Shown here: positions 40,514-51,469 of the stretch, piece by piece
Layout: each line of letters opens with the position of its first letter
Position numbering within the stretch: position 1 is the first letter of the stretch
DNA from: Shinella sp. UYSO24
GTDB taxonomy: Bacteria; Pseudomonadota; Alphaproteobacteria; Rhizobiales; Rhizobiaceae
NCBI GenBank assembly: GCA_902167985.1
Contig: CABHNZ010000002.1
Coordinates: 372,001-436,000 of the forward strand
Reading direction: 5' to 3'
Length of the DNA: 64,000 nucleotides
Position numbers and translations under genes: made by a program
Notes under the pieces: generated by a model
What the model was told of the DNA's origin: nothing
The model's database searches: none
Seen by the model: the letters and a program-made list of their open reading frames with translations, nothing else

Positions 40514-41410
40514 TTAACTCACTCCGGCCTCCCACTTGGCGAGACCGAAAAGCTCTTCCGGATTGCTGACGAGTGCCTTGTGGCGCGCCTTCTCGTCAGA
40601 CAACCAGCCGAGCACCGTATCCGTGATCGCCGCGTCGTCGGGGTAATCGGCCTGTTCCTTGGCCAGATTGTGCGGCCAGTTGGTGCCCCAGACGATGCGT
40701 TCCGGCGCATGGGTGGCGATCGCCTTGGAAAAGGCGGCGATGTCGGCAAAGTCCGGGCCGCCGGTCTTCGACGACTCGTAGGGGCCGGTGAATTTGAACC
40801 AGCAGTTGCCCTTGTCGATCAGCCGCTTCAGCGAGGCGATCTGCGGGCTCTCCGGCGTGACGCCGCAGAAGAACTTGCCGTGGTGATCGAGAACCCAGCG
40901 GCTTTTCATCTTCGCAAGCCGCGGCTCGTGTTCCTCGATATTGCTGCCATCGAACTGTACGGCGACCATGAAACCGCGCTCCGCGGCCAGCGCATCGACG
41001 GCTTCCAGATGCGACAGGTTCACGCCGCCGCCGGGCAGATCCATGATGCGAAGCCCGATGATGCGGCCCCTGGCATAACGTTCGAGTTCGCTTTCGGCGA
41101 TGTCGCCGGGAACGGCTGCGACGCCCCACGCGGTATCGGGCTTGGCCGTCTGCATGTCGGACAGTGCCGCGAGCAGGTTTTCATTGTCGCGCTGGTGGGC
41201 ATTGCCCTGGGTGACGATGACGCGGTCGATGCCGAGCCAGTCCATGACCTGGCGATATTGCGCCGGGGTCGGCAATTCGCCGCCGGGAAGCGGCGGGCCG
41301 CCTTCGAGGGCCGGATAGCCGGGCAGATACATATGCGTCTGCACATCGACGGCGCCTGATGGAAGCGGCGTGCGGAGCGGAGTTCCGGTGAGTGGACGGA
41401 CAAGCATCAT
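40514..41410 (-). CDS. gli: Amidohydrolase-superfamily lactonase/isomerase (D-galactarolactone isomerase-like)
   Basis: 298 residues of the amidohydrolase-related TIM barrel. QTHMYLPG, IDRVIVTQGNAHQRDN, VLDHHGKFF, ERIVWGTNWPHN and the end SNPEELFGLAKW place it with the Agrobacterium GLI protein. That protein converts D-galactaro-1,5-lactone to the 1,4-lactone in galacturonate breakdown. The assignment rests on its position beside gci and kdgD. Start overlaps the gci stop (ATGA). Confidence 0.82.
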   Translation of the reverse strand: MMLVRPLTGTPLRTPLPSGAVDVQTHMYLPGYPALEGGPPLPGGELPTPAQYRQVMDWLGIDRVIVTQGNAHQRDNENLLAALSDMQTAKPDTAWGVAAVPGDIAESELERYARGRIIGLRIMDLPGGGVNLSHLEAVDALAAERGFMVAVQFDGSNIEEHEPRLAKMKSRWVLDHHGKFFCGVTPESPQIASLKRLIDKGNCWFKFTGPYESSKTGGPDFADIAAFSKAIATHAPERIVWGTNWPHNLAKEQADYPDDAAITDTVLGWLSDEKARHKALVSNPEELFGLAKWEAGVS

Positions 41411-42555
41411 GTATCTCCCATGCGATATTCCTTGAGCGCATCGCGGTCGATCTCGATCCCGAGGCCGGGGCCATCGGGGATCTTGACCACGCCACGCTCA
41501 TGATCGATCGGCGACCTGACGATCGCCTGGCGAAACGGGTTATGGGTCCGGTCGAATTCCAGAATGGGCTCGATCGGATTGGTGCGAACGGGGCTCGGCA
41601 CCATCGCCGCCATGAATTGCAGGGCGGCGGCGATATGGACGGCCGTGCCCCAGACATGCGGCACGACACGGACGCCATGGAGGGCCGCGAGATCGGCCAC
41701 ACGCTTGGCTTCGGTAAAGCCGCCCACACCTGCGAGATCCGGCTGGATGATATCGACGGCGCGGGTCTCGATCGGCTCGCGCATCGCCCAGCGGGTATGC
41801 CATGTCTCACCGCCGGCGACCGGGATCGGCTGTTTGGCGCGCACCTCGCGGTAGGCGGCAAGCTGTTCGGGCACAACGGGCTCCTCGAACCAGTCGATGC
41901 CGTATTGGGCCGCGGCATTGCCAAGCCGGATCGCTTCCACCGCGTCATAGCCGTGATTGGCATCGATCATCAGGCGCATGTCGGGGCCGGCTGCCTCGCG
42001 CACGGCGCGGATGACGCGCAGGTCTTCCTCCACGCCAAAACCGATCTTGATCTTGGTGGCGTGAAAGCCGTCGGCGCGGTAACGGGCAACGTCTGCGGCG
42101 TTATCCTCCACCCGGTCGACGCCGTCGCGCTTGAAGCTGCCGGTCGCATAGGCGCGGACACTCTCCCGGAAACGACCGCCGAGCAGGATGGAGACGGGCA
42201 CGCCAAAATGCTTGCCCTTGATATCCCAGAGCGCCATGTCGATGCCGGAGAGCGCGGTGATGGTCAGCCCGCGCTGCCCCTGGTCGCGCAGCGCATTGTA
42301 AAGAACGGCCCAGATCTTCTCGGTTTCGAGCGGATTGGCGCCGATCAGCCAATTGGCATAGGCGGCGACGACCGCGGCATTCGGGCGGGCGGGCCCGAGG
42401 CATTCGCCCCAGCCGACCGTGCCGTCCTCGCATTCGATCTCGACCAGAACATGGGCGCGACGATCAAAGCGCATGGAGGCGCTTTCGAAGGCCACGTCGA
42501 GCCTGTGTTCGAGAAGGTGGGTGCGAACTGCCGCGATCTTCATCTGATATGCCAT
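41407..42555 (-). CDS. gci: D-galactarolactone cycloisomerase (enolase superfamily)
   Basis: 382 residues. N-terminal capping domain, then a barrel with catalytic KIKIG (Lys pair), metal ligands in LMIDANHGYD, WFEEPV and VAGGETW, and the general-base His in RVVPHVWG. The sequence closely resembles the Agrobacterium Gci, including FESASMRFDRRAHVLVEIE and FDRTHNPFRQA. It opens galactaro-1,4-lactone to 3-deoxy-2-keto-L-threo-hexarate. Uninterrupted. AGGACGGA precedes the start. Confidence 0.93.
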   Translation of the reverse strand: MAYQMKIAAVRTHLLEHRLDVAFESASMRFDRRAHVLVEIECEDGTVGWGECLGPARPNAAVVAAYANWLIGANPLETEKIWAVLYNALRDQGQRGLTITALSGIDMALWDIKGKHFGVPVSILLGGRFRESVRAYATGSFKRDGVDRVEDNAADVARYRADGFHATKIKIGFGVEEDLRVIRAVREAAGPDMRLMIDANHGYDAVEAIRLGNAAAQYGIDWFEEPVVPEQLAAYREVRAKQPIPVAGGETWHTRWAMREPIETRAVDIIQPDLAGVGGFTEAKRVADLAALHGVRVVPHVWGTAVHIAAALQFMAAMVPSPVRTNPIEPILEFDRTHNPFRQAIVRSPIDHERGVVKIPDGPGLGIEIDRDALKEYRMGDT

Positions 42556-42571
42556 CTGCTACTGTTCCGTC

Positions 42572-43541
<970 letters not shown>

Positions 43542-43554
43542 TCAATTATTCGTC

Positions 43555-44301
43555 TTACAGATTCCTGAGGTCGCGCAGCAGCGTGCGGTAGCGCTGCTGG
43601 GCGCCGCGCAGGTGGGTGCGCATGGCCAGCCTTGCTCCTTCCTCGTCTCCGGCGGAGATCGCCATGACGATCGCCTTGTGCTCGACATCGAGCATGTCGA
43701 TATAGGCCGCCTGATCGGTATCGACGCCATCGGGATGCAGGGCGGCGCGGGGGATGACGTTCTTGCCGATCATCGACAGGAATTCGCGGAACCGCGGATT
43801 GTTGGTGGCTTCGGCAATGGCGAGATGCAGGGCGAAATCGGCCTCGCTCGTCGGCTTGCCGGCCTCAAGACAGGCATGGATGGCATAGTGGCTGTCGAAG
43901 ATTGCCTCTTCCTGCGCGGGAGAACGGCGAAGGGCTGCAAGGCCCGCCGCTTCCACTTCAACCGCGGCGCGAAGTTCGAGCAGTTCGATCATCGAAGAGA
44001 CGCGAGCCAGATCGACGTTCTTGAGGGTGAGGCTTGAAGGCTGGTGCTGGGCTGCCTGCTGCAGAACGAACACGCCGGCACCCTGTCTCGCCTCGACCAG
44101 ACGGTCGGCGCGCAGGGCGGCGATTGCCTCGCGAACAACGGTGCGGCTTACGCCATGCGCCTCGGTCAGCTGTGCCTCGCTCGGAAGACGTGAGCCCGGC
44201 GGAAACTGGCCGGCGGCGATTGCCTTTCGCAAGGTCTCGCTCAGCTGCGCCACCAGCGTGCCGGCGCTTCGGCCTGCCTCGACCTTGCCTTCGATATTCA
44301 T
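43555..44301 (-). CDS. GntR/FadR-family (FCD) regulator of the galacturonate operon
   Basis: 248 residues from the Met preceded by GGAGTGG (an upstream Met at 44358 is possible). The winged helix is PPGSRLPSEAQLTEAHGVSRTVVREAIAALRADRLVEARQGAGVFV. The C-terminal all-helical FCD ligand domain has ELRAAVEVEAAGLAA, DFALHLAIAEATNN and the metal-site His in HKAIVMAISAGDEEGARLAMRTHL. It is the first gene before kdgD on the same strand and is likely the local repressor responding to a uronate or aldarate. Confidence 0.9.
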   Translation of the reverse strand: MNIEGKVEAGRSAGTLVAQLSETLRKAIAAGQFPPGSRLPSEAQLTEAHGVSRTVVREAIAALRADRLVEARQGAGVFVLQQAAQHQPSSLTLKNVDLARVSSMIELLELRAAVEVEAAGLAALRRSPAQEEAIFDSHYAIHACLEAGKPTSEADFALHLAIAEATNNPRFREFLSMIGKNVIPRAALHPDGVDTDQAAYIDMLDVEHKAIVMAISAGDEEGARLAMRTHLRGAQQRYRTLLRDLRNL

Positions 44302-44550
44302 TTCGCCACTCCTCGCCACTCCCTGCGGGATGCCGCTTTCGCTGTTCGGCATGGGCATCGCCTTGTTATGTCATCACCTTCATCGGTCCGGACGAAGGTT
44401 TTCTGCAGATGTATGATAACCGAAATACCCATGCTGCTGCAATACGTGCCTCAAGCGCGAGGGCGTGGCACAGGATAATCCGGACCATCCTTTGTTTCGG
44501 CCAGAATCGGCTCTAGATAAAGGGGTATGAAACAGTATCCGGGAGGAAAT

Positions 44551-45176
44551 GTGCGGATCGGTTCTGTCATGATGCTGGCGGCCTTCGGTGTGGCCGTCTC
44601 CTTGTCCTCGGCTCATGCCCAGAGCCCCCCGGCCGTGCGTGCCGACTGGGCTCCGATCGAAGAGGTGAAGACCTATCCGATCACCGGCACATCCGGCATC
44701 GAACTCTATTCGTCGATTGGCGAGCACGGGCCGGAAGTCGGCCGGCATGTGCGGGCCATCGCTCATACGAATTTCAAGCTCACATGGACGCGTCGCTACG
44801 ATCCGCAGCCGGATGGCGCCTGCGTGCTTTCGGTGGCCAAGCCCAAGCTCATCATCACCTATACCCTGCCGCGGCCGGCCAGGCGCTTTCGCCGGAACTC
44901 GACGCCAAGTGGAAGCCCTTTATCGCCGGCATCCGGCACCATGAGGAACAGCATGGCGCGGCGATCATTGCCATGGTCAAGGCCATCGAGGCCTATAGCG
45001 TCGGGTTGAGGGCCGAGAGCGATCCGAAATGCGCCAAGATCCGCGCGGTGCTGACCACGAAGCTCGGCGAGCTTTCGCGGGCGCAGCAGCAGGAAAGTCG
45101 CGATTTCGACAAGCTGGAAATGAGCACCGGCGGCAATGTGCAGCAGCTCATCCTGAAACTCGTCAACGAGCGTTGA
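44551..45176 (+). CDS. DUF922 putative secreted zinc-dependent protease, one frame break
   Basis: About 208 residues. GTG start with a strong GGGAGG site; signal peptide RIGSVMMLAAFGVAVSLSSAHAQ. The mature part shows VKTYPITGTSGIELYSSIGEHGP, FKLTWTRRYD and the metalloprotease-like HHEEQHGAAI (HExxH variant). One base is lost near 44880, before GQALSPELDAKWKPFIAGIRHHEEQ. DUF922 proteins are common in rhizobia; activity is predicted, not shown. Confidence 0.82.
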
Positions 45177-45267
45177 TCGCAGGGGCGGCGCGGCTATAGT
45201 CGGGGCGGGAGTTCTCCCGTCCGCACCGTTTTGACGATTCCACGTCCATATCCCTGAAGGCCCTGCC

Positions 45268-46415
45268 ATGACGCATGTATTTTCCGCCGCCGATATCGAC
45301 GATACGGCGATCCTCGACGAGCTCAAGCAATGGGTGATGATCGAAACACCGTCGCGCGATGTGGCGGCCGTCAACCGGCTGGCCGATCGCGTCGAGGCAT
45401 CCGCCAAGGCTGCGGGGCTTGAGGTCGAGCGCCGGGAAGGCACGCTCGGGTTCGGCGATATTCTCTCCGTGCGTTCGCCGAAGGCGGAAGGGACGAACCT
45501 CAAGTCGGTGCTGATCCTTGCGCATCTCGATACGGTGCATGCGGTCGGCGTGATCGGCAAGGAACTGCCGCTGCGGCAGGAGGGTGACAAGCTTTTCGGA
45601 CCCGGCGTCTACGACATGAAATCCGGTGCGCTGATGGCGCTCGAAGCGATGAAGCTTGCCGTTGCCCGCGGCACGAAAATGCCGATCGAGCTGATCTTCG
45701 TGCCCGACGAGGAAATGGGCAGTCTTTCCTCCCGCGATTTCATGGAGGAACGGGCAGCCGAGGCCGATTTCACGCTGGTCGTCGAGCCTGCCCGTGACGG
45801 TGGCAAGATCGTCGTCGCCCGCAAGGGTGTGGGCGTCTATGACGTGGTGATAAAGGGGCGGGCGGCGCATGCCGGCGCTCGCCCTCAGGATGGCCGCAGC
45901 GCGATCCGTGCCGCCGCCCGGCTGGTGCTGGAGCTTGAGGCTCTCAGCGATACCGAGCGGGGAATTACCGTCACCGTCGGCACGATCCAGGGCGGGACGG
46001 GGCGCAATACTGTGCCTGCCGAATGCAAGCTGCAGGTCGATGTGCGGCTTCCCGATCCGGAAACGGCAAAGGAAGTGATTACCAGGATCGAGGCCATGGT
46101 GCCGGTCGATCCGGATATCACCTTCGAGATTACCGGCCAGCTCAACCGCCCGCCCTTCGCACAGTCCGAAGAGGGTGTGCGGCTTTTCGAGACGGCGGCC
46201 GGCATTGCGTCCGGGCTCGGCATCGAGCTTGAGGGCGTTACGACCGGCGGCGGATCGGACGGCAATTTCACGGCTGCCATGGGCGTTCCGACGCTCGATG
46301 GGCTTGGCGCGGATGGCGCGGGCGCCATACGTTCAACGAGTATATTTTCGTATCGAGCATTGCGCCGCGCACGGCGCTTCTCGCCAATCTGATGCTGTCG
46401 CTCGAACCGCGGTGA
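45268..46415 (+). CDS. M20 peptidase, glutamate carboxypeptidase-like, one frame break
   Basis: Cytoplasmic zinc exopeptidase related to carboxypeptidase G2/ArgE. The zinc and catalytic motifs are LAHLDTVHA, GPGVYDMKSGALMAL, FVPDEEMGSLSS and FTLVVEPARDGG; the dimerisation domain has GRAAHAGARPQDGRSAI. Near 46332 one C is lost. Repair gives the proper end GLGADGAGAHTFNEYIFVSSIAPRTALLANLML with the last zinc His in GAH. Total 382 residues. No signal peptide. Substrate unknown. Confidence 0.9.
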
Positions 46416-46443
46416 AAGAGAGAAAGTCGCGACGGCTGCCTTT

Positions 46444-47385
46444 TCAGGCGGCCGTCGGCACGCTCTCGGCCTTGGCCTGCCGGCGCTCCGACAGGACGAG
46501 GAATATGCCGAAGGCGATGATGAAGAGGCGCCGGCGAAGACGTTGGCGGCGGGAATTTCCGTCCAGAAGGCGTAGCCATAGATGAAGGCCCAGATCAGGC
46601 CGGTATATTCGACCGGCGCCAGTGTCGAGGCCGAGGCATGGCGAAACGCTTCATAGAGGAGATATTGGCCGACGGCCGAAATGAGGCCGAGGCCGATCAT
46701 CAGCCGAAGGCCGTGAGATCGGGCGCTTCCAGAGCCAGGGCATGGAGGCACCGCAGGCCAGCGCGAAGAGAAGACTGGTCGCATACATCTGGCTGAGGCT
46801 CGATTGTGTGCGGCTGACCAGCCTTATCAAGACCGTGCTCCAGGCCCAGAGAAAACCTGCCAGAAGGCACATGGCGGCCGGTAAAAGGCTCGGCGCATGG
46901 GTGGGATAGGCGGCAATCGCCACGCCGATGAAGCCGCCGATACAGGCGATCCAGCGGCTGGGCCCGACCTTTTCCTTCAATATCACGATCGACAGGAAGA
47001 CGACGAGAACCGGTGCCGAAAAATAGAGCGTCGTCAGTTCGGCAAGGCCGAGCGAGCGAGCCGAATTGAAGAACAGCATCCATGCGGCCAGCATCATCGC
47101 GGCACGCAGCACGATCTTGCCGCCCTCGCGGCTTCGAAGCGACGACGGATGGCGGTAATGTCTGGCCAGAAGGCCGGAAATGATGGCGATGACGACGCTG
47201 CGGACGAAGAGGATTTCCGGCACTTCGTAATCCGTCACCAGCCATTTCGTGGCCGCATCCTGCGCGGCAAAGCAGGCATAGGCGCCGCTTGCAAGCGCAA
47301 TGCCGGTCAAAGGGCTGACGAGTTTTGCCGGCAGAAGCGCGCCGTTTGCCGTCTCGGATGGGACGGCAGCGTTGGTATCGGTCAT
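46444..47385 (-). CDS. EamA/DMT-family permease, three frame breaks
   Basis: Drug/metabolite transporter with ten predicted helices in two EamA repeats (IALASGAYACFAAQDAATKWLV; ALASGAY... second repeat LISAVGQYLLYEAFRHASASTLAPVEYTGLIWAFIYGYAFW). Single-base losses near 46735, 46703 and 46533 are inferred. With them restored the chain is 314 residues and ends NVFAGALFIIAFGIFLVLSERRQAKAESVPTAA. The start lies one base after the stop of the ABC exporter gene, so it is the third gene of that operon. Confidence 0.85.
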
Positions 47386-47386
47386 G

Positions 47387-49284
47387 TCAGGTTGCCTGTT
47401 CGGCCGCAGCCTCCTCCACGACGTCATCGGGGATATCGTCGAAGGAGGAGTAATTGAGATTGTAGAGTTTCGAATAGAGCCGGTCATTCTTCATCAGCTC
47501 GCGGTGATTGCCGCTTTCGATCAGCTCGCCGTTCTGCAGCACGATGATGCGGTCGGCTCGCGGATCGTCGCCAGACGGTGGGCGATTACGAGGCCGGTGC
47601 GGCCTTCGAGCAGTTTGACCAGTGCCTTCTGGATCAGCATTTCCGTATAGCTGTCGATATTGGCGGTGGCCTCATCGAGGACGAGGATCTTTGCATCGGC
47701 GACAAGCGCGCGGGCAAAGCTGATCAGCTGCCGCTGACCGAGAGAAAGATTGCCGCCGCGCTGGCCGAGCACGGTCTCGTAGCCATCCGCCATCCGCATG
47801 ATGAAGTCATGGGCGCCGACGGCCCTGGCCGCCTCGATCACCTGATCACGGGTCGCATCGGTCTTGTGATAGCGGATGTTTTCGAACACCGTGCCGGTGA
47901 AGAGGAAGGGTTCCTGCAGCACCATGGCGATCTGCCGGCCGAGACTGTCCTGCGTCAGGTCGCGCACATCATGGCCGCCGACCATGACCTCGCCCTGCTG
48001 CACATCATAGAAGCGGTGGATCAGCGACATGCAGCTTGATTTGCCGGAGCCGGTAGGCCCGACAAGCGCGACTGTCTCGCCCGGATTGACGCGGAAGGAG
48101 ACGTTTTTCAGCACCGGATGTTTCGGGTTGTAGCCGAAGACGACATCTTTGAACTCGACCGAGCCATCCATGTCCGATGACAGGGTTTTCGCGTCGGGCG
48201 CATCCTTGATGTCGATCGGCACGTCGAGCACTTCGGTCAGGCGCTGACCCGACGCCATGGCGCGCTGCATGACCGAATATTGCAGCGTCAGCGAGCGGAT
48301 CGGGTCGAAGAAGCGCTGGATATAGAAGAGGAAGGCGACCATGACGCCGACATCGAGCGCCTGATTGAGAACGCGCGCACCGCCGACGACGATGACGAGC
48401 GCCATGGCAAAGCCAGTCAGCGAATCGACGATCGGCACCATGACCTGGGCGAATTTCGCAGCCGTCAGATGGGTCTTCAGGTTGGCGCGGGCCTTGTCGT
48501 CATAGAGCATGAAATTGACCGACTGACGGTCCATGCCCTGAACGGCGCGCACGCCATGAATGGCTTCAGCCAATGCGCCATTGGCAATCGAATTGGTCTC
48601 ATGCGCCGCCATGAAGGATTTTCTGGCGCGGGGCAGCCAGAAGATGCGGACGATGAAGAGGACGGGCAGGGCCGACAGCGTCAGCAGGCCGAGCTTGAAG
48701 TCGAGCGTCAGCATGACGATGACGATGCCGAAGAGAAGGGTGATATCGCCGACCGACAGAACGGAGGTTTCGAGAAACTCCTGCATCGAATTGACGTCGC
48801 CCTGAAGGCGCGACATCAGGCGGCCGACTTCGGTCTTGTCCATCCATGACAGCGATACGCGCTGGAGATGCGAGAACATCGCCCGGCGGATATCGAACAG
48901 CACATCTTCCGCGACGCCGCCGACCAGCGTTTCCTGCGCATAGGAGGCGGCGAAATTGATGAGGATGGCAATGGCGAAGACGATGATCGAGCCGGTGAGC
49001 ACGCCATGGTCGAGGCTGCCTTCGGCCATGCCCTTGTCGATGGCATGGCGGATGATCAGCGGGATGGCCAGCTGCATGGCGGTGAAGCACAGGACGGCTG
49101 CGACCGCCCAGTAGATCTTGCGGCGATAGGGGTGAACGAAGGCCCAGATGCGCCTGATGATGTTGCTGTCGAACAGCTTGCCGAAGATTTCTTCCTCGAT
49201 GCGGTGCGAGCCGACCACGGCGCGCGGCGGCCTTCTGCCGTCATCGCGGACGTCGTGGCGCTCGGTTTCCAGTTCCTCTGCCAT
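47387..49284 (-). CDS. ABC exporter half-transporter, consensus ATPase, one frame break
   Basis: Second subunit of a likely heterodimeric exporter; about 632 residues. The N-terminus is hydrophilic and acidic, then comes the six-helix domain (RRIWAFVHPYRRKIYWAVAAVL; LSWMDKTEVGRLMSRLQGDVNSM). The ATPase has Walker A GPTGSGKSS, signature LSLGQRQ, Walker B ILVLDEATANID with the catalytic Glu, and switch His in IAHRLATIR. One missing base near 47562 breaks the end; repaired as [38 protein letters not shown]. It begins 8 bp after the partner gene's stop. Confidence 0.9.
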
Positions 49285-49294
49285 CTCGTCTTCC

Positions 49295-51158
49295 TCAAGC
49301 CGTCAGTGCGTCAGGGCCAAGCTCGTCGCCGGGCCTCACCTGCAGGTCGTAGAGCGCCTTGTAGCGCCCGCCGGCCTCAAAAGCTCGTCATGGGTGCCGC
49401 TTTCGACGATGCGGCCGTTTTCCATGAAGAGGATGCGGTCGGCATGCATGAGCGAGCTCAGGCGATGGGCGACGATGATGGTCACGCGGTCGCTGGCATA
49501 TTTGCGCATGGCGCTGCGGATGCGGCTTTCGGTGCCGGCGTCGATCGCGGCGGTCGAATCATCGAAGACCATGACGGCGGGTTTCAGCATCAGGGCGCGG
49601 GCGATCGACAGGCGCTGGCGCTGGCCGCCCGAGAGCGAGACGCCGCGCTCGCCGACGACCGTGCCATAGCCGGTCGCAGGCCGAGCACGTAATTGTGCAG
49701 CTGGGCACTTTCCGAGGCGCGCTCGATATGGGTCTCTTTTGCCCAGGGGTCGCCATAGGCGATGTTGTTCTCGATCGTCGTGGTGAAGAGAAAGCTGTCC
49801 TGCTGCACGACGGCGGTCGAGCGGCGCAGCGATTGCAGCGTCGCATGGCGGATGTCCTGCCCGTCGAGGGTGATGCGTCCCGAGGTGACGTCATAGAAGC
49901 GCGGGATCAGGTGGGCCAGCGTCGATTTTCCCGAGCCGGGCGGGCCGACGATGCCGATCGTCTCGCCGCGCTTCGCCTCGAAGGAGACACCTGCGAGAAC
50001 CTTGAGGTCGGGGCTCGACGGATAGGCGAAATCGACGTTTTCGAAGCGCAGCGTGCCCTCCGTTACCTTCAGCGTCTCGGCGTTCTTCTCGTCCTTGATG
50101 GCGATGTCGAGATCGAGAAGCTCGAAGAGCCGCGCGCCGCAGGTGGAGGCGCGGGCAAAGGCATTGACCATCAAGCCGAGCTGACGCACCGGCATCTGCA
50201 ATATGGTCATGAAGGTCAGGAAGGCGGTGAGCGTGCCGACCGTCATCGTTCCAGCCATGACCTTCGTGCCGCCGACCCAGAGAACAAGGCCCATGGCGAT
50301 GAAGAAGGAAAGCGTCATGGCGCTGGTATTGGCGACGCGGATGCCGACGCGCTGATGGGCGAGTTCGACGGCGTTCTTCGAGGCGATGTCGAATTTCTGG
50401 AGTTCGTGCTCATGGGCGGCGAAAGCCCTGACGACACGGGTTCCGCCAAGGTTTTCTTCCATGACGCGGGTCAGAACCGAGAGCCGGTCCTGCAATTCCA
50501 GCCATGTGGCGCGCAGTTTCAACTGGGCGACGGAAGAGCGCCAGCCGACGAAGGGCACGAAGCTCAGCGCCAGCAGGCCGAGAACTATATCGGTCGACAG
50601 CAGCAGATAGGCGCCGAGGCCGATCAGCACGGTCAACAGGACCATGCGGACGAGGGCGGTGGAAAAATACATCCGCACCCCTTCCAGATCGAGCAGGCCG
50701 ACGGTGATGAGATCGCCGGAATGCATGCTGTCGTGAAAGGAGAAGGACAGGCGCTGGATTTTTTCGTAGCAGGCAAGCCGCAGCCGGTAGCCCATATGGT
50801 GGCCGACGGCCTCGCTGTAATAGTTCTGTACGAGGGTGAAGAGGCCGCGCAGCACGCTTGCGCCGAGCAGCATCACGGCCGTCGTCAGGAGCGCATCCTG
50901 CGCTGCCTGTCCGGCATCGCCGCCCTTCAGCACGACCTGTGTCTTATCCACCGCACGGCCGAGAAACTGCGGGATCATCAGCTGGAAGGCGGAGGCCACC
51001 AGCGTTGCGCCGATGGCAAAGGATGCCTGCCACGGATGGCGGAAGGCCATGACGGTGATGCGGGTCAGGATCGAAAAGCCCTTGCCCCAGCCTGTCGCTT
51101 TCACCAGCGCCAGCGAAGCAGAAGGCTTCGCGGCGCGAACTGTCGCGTCGCTGCTCAC
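49295..51158 (-). CDS. ABC exporter half-transporter, degenerate ATPase site, two frame breaks
   Basis: First subunit of the pair, about 621 residues if the GTG at 51158 is the start (uncertain; the frame is open further up). Six-helix domain with FSFHDSMHSGDLITVGLLDLEGVRMYF. The ATPase has Walker A GPPGSGKST and signature LSGGQRQR, but Walker B reads VMVFDDSTAAID: the catalytic Glu is replaced by Asp. This is characteristic of the degenerate half in heterodimeric exporters. Frame losses near 49680 (VLGLPTGYGTVVGERG) and 49380 (ELLEAGGRYKALYDLQV) are repaired by one base each. Confidence 0.88.
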
Positions 51159-51469
51159 GATGAAATTCCAAAAATGATCAAGAATGCCGGATGACCTGAC
51201 GCCATCCGGTGAGACGTTATTGTGTGGTGAAATCACTCCCGACGTCCAGCCATCATATGTGATCTTTCCGGTCAACCGATTTGATGGGTTGGTATGCCGC
51301 CTGTCGACGCGATTGATCGCGGTTGCGATGTTTTTGCCGCGTCCAAGATTTCGCCGTGACGCAGCGTCCACAGAAAGGGGGCTTTTATTTCAAGACCCGA
51401 TACGGGCAAATGGCGATGTTGACGCTTATCTTATGCGCTTGAAGACGCGATGAAACCGGAGGAGACATC
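51159..51469. other. Divergent promoter region without a gene
   Basis: 311 bp between the exporter operon (leftward) and the dioxygenase-hydrolase gene (rightward). It contains a perfect inverted repeat CCGGATG (51187-51193) / CATCCGG (51203-51209) close to the exporter start, a candidate operator. No coding frame or RNA recognised. Confidence 0.45.

Noticed and set aside
39722..41359. A 545-residue open frame on the plus strand opposite dctP and gli
   Set aside because: It is antisense to two clear family members. Its His/Asp/Arg-rich composition is the usual result of reading GC-rich genes on the opposite strand.
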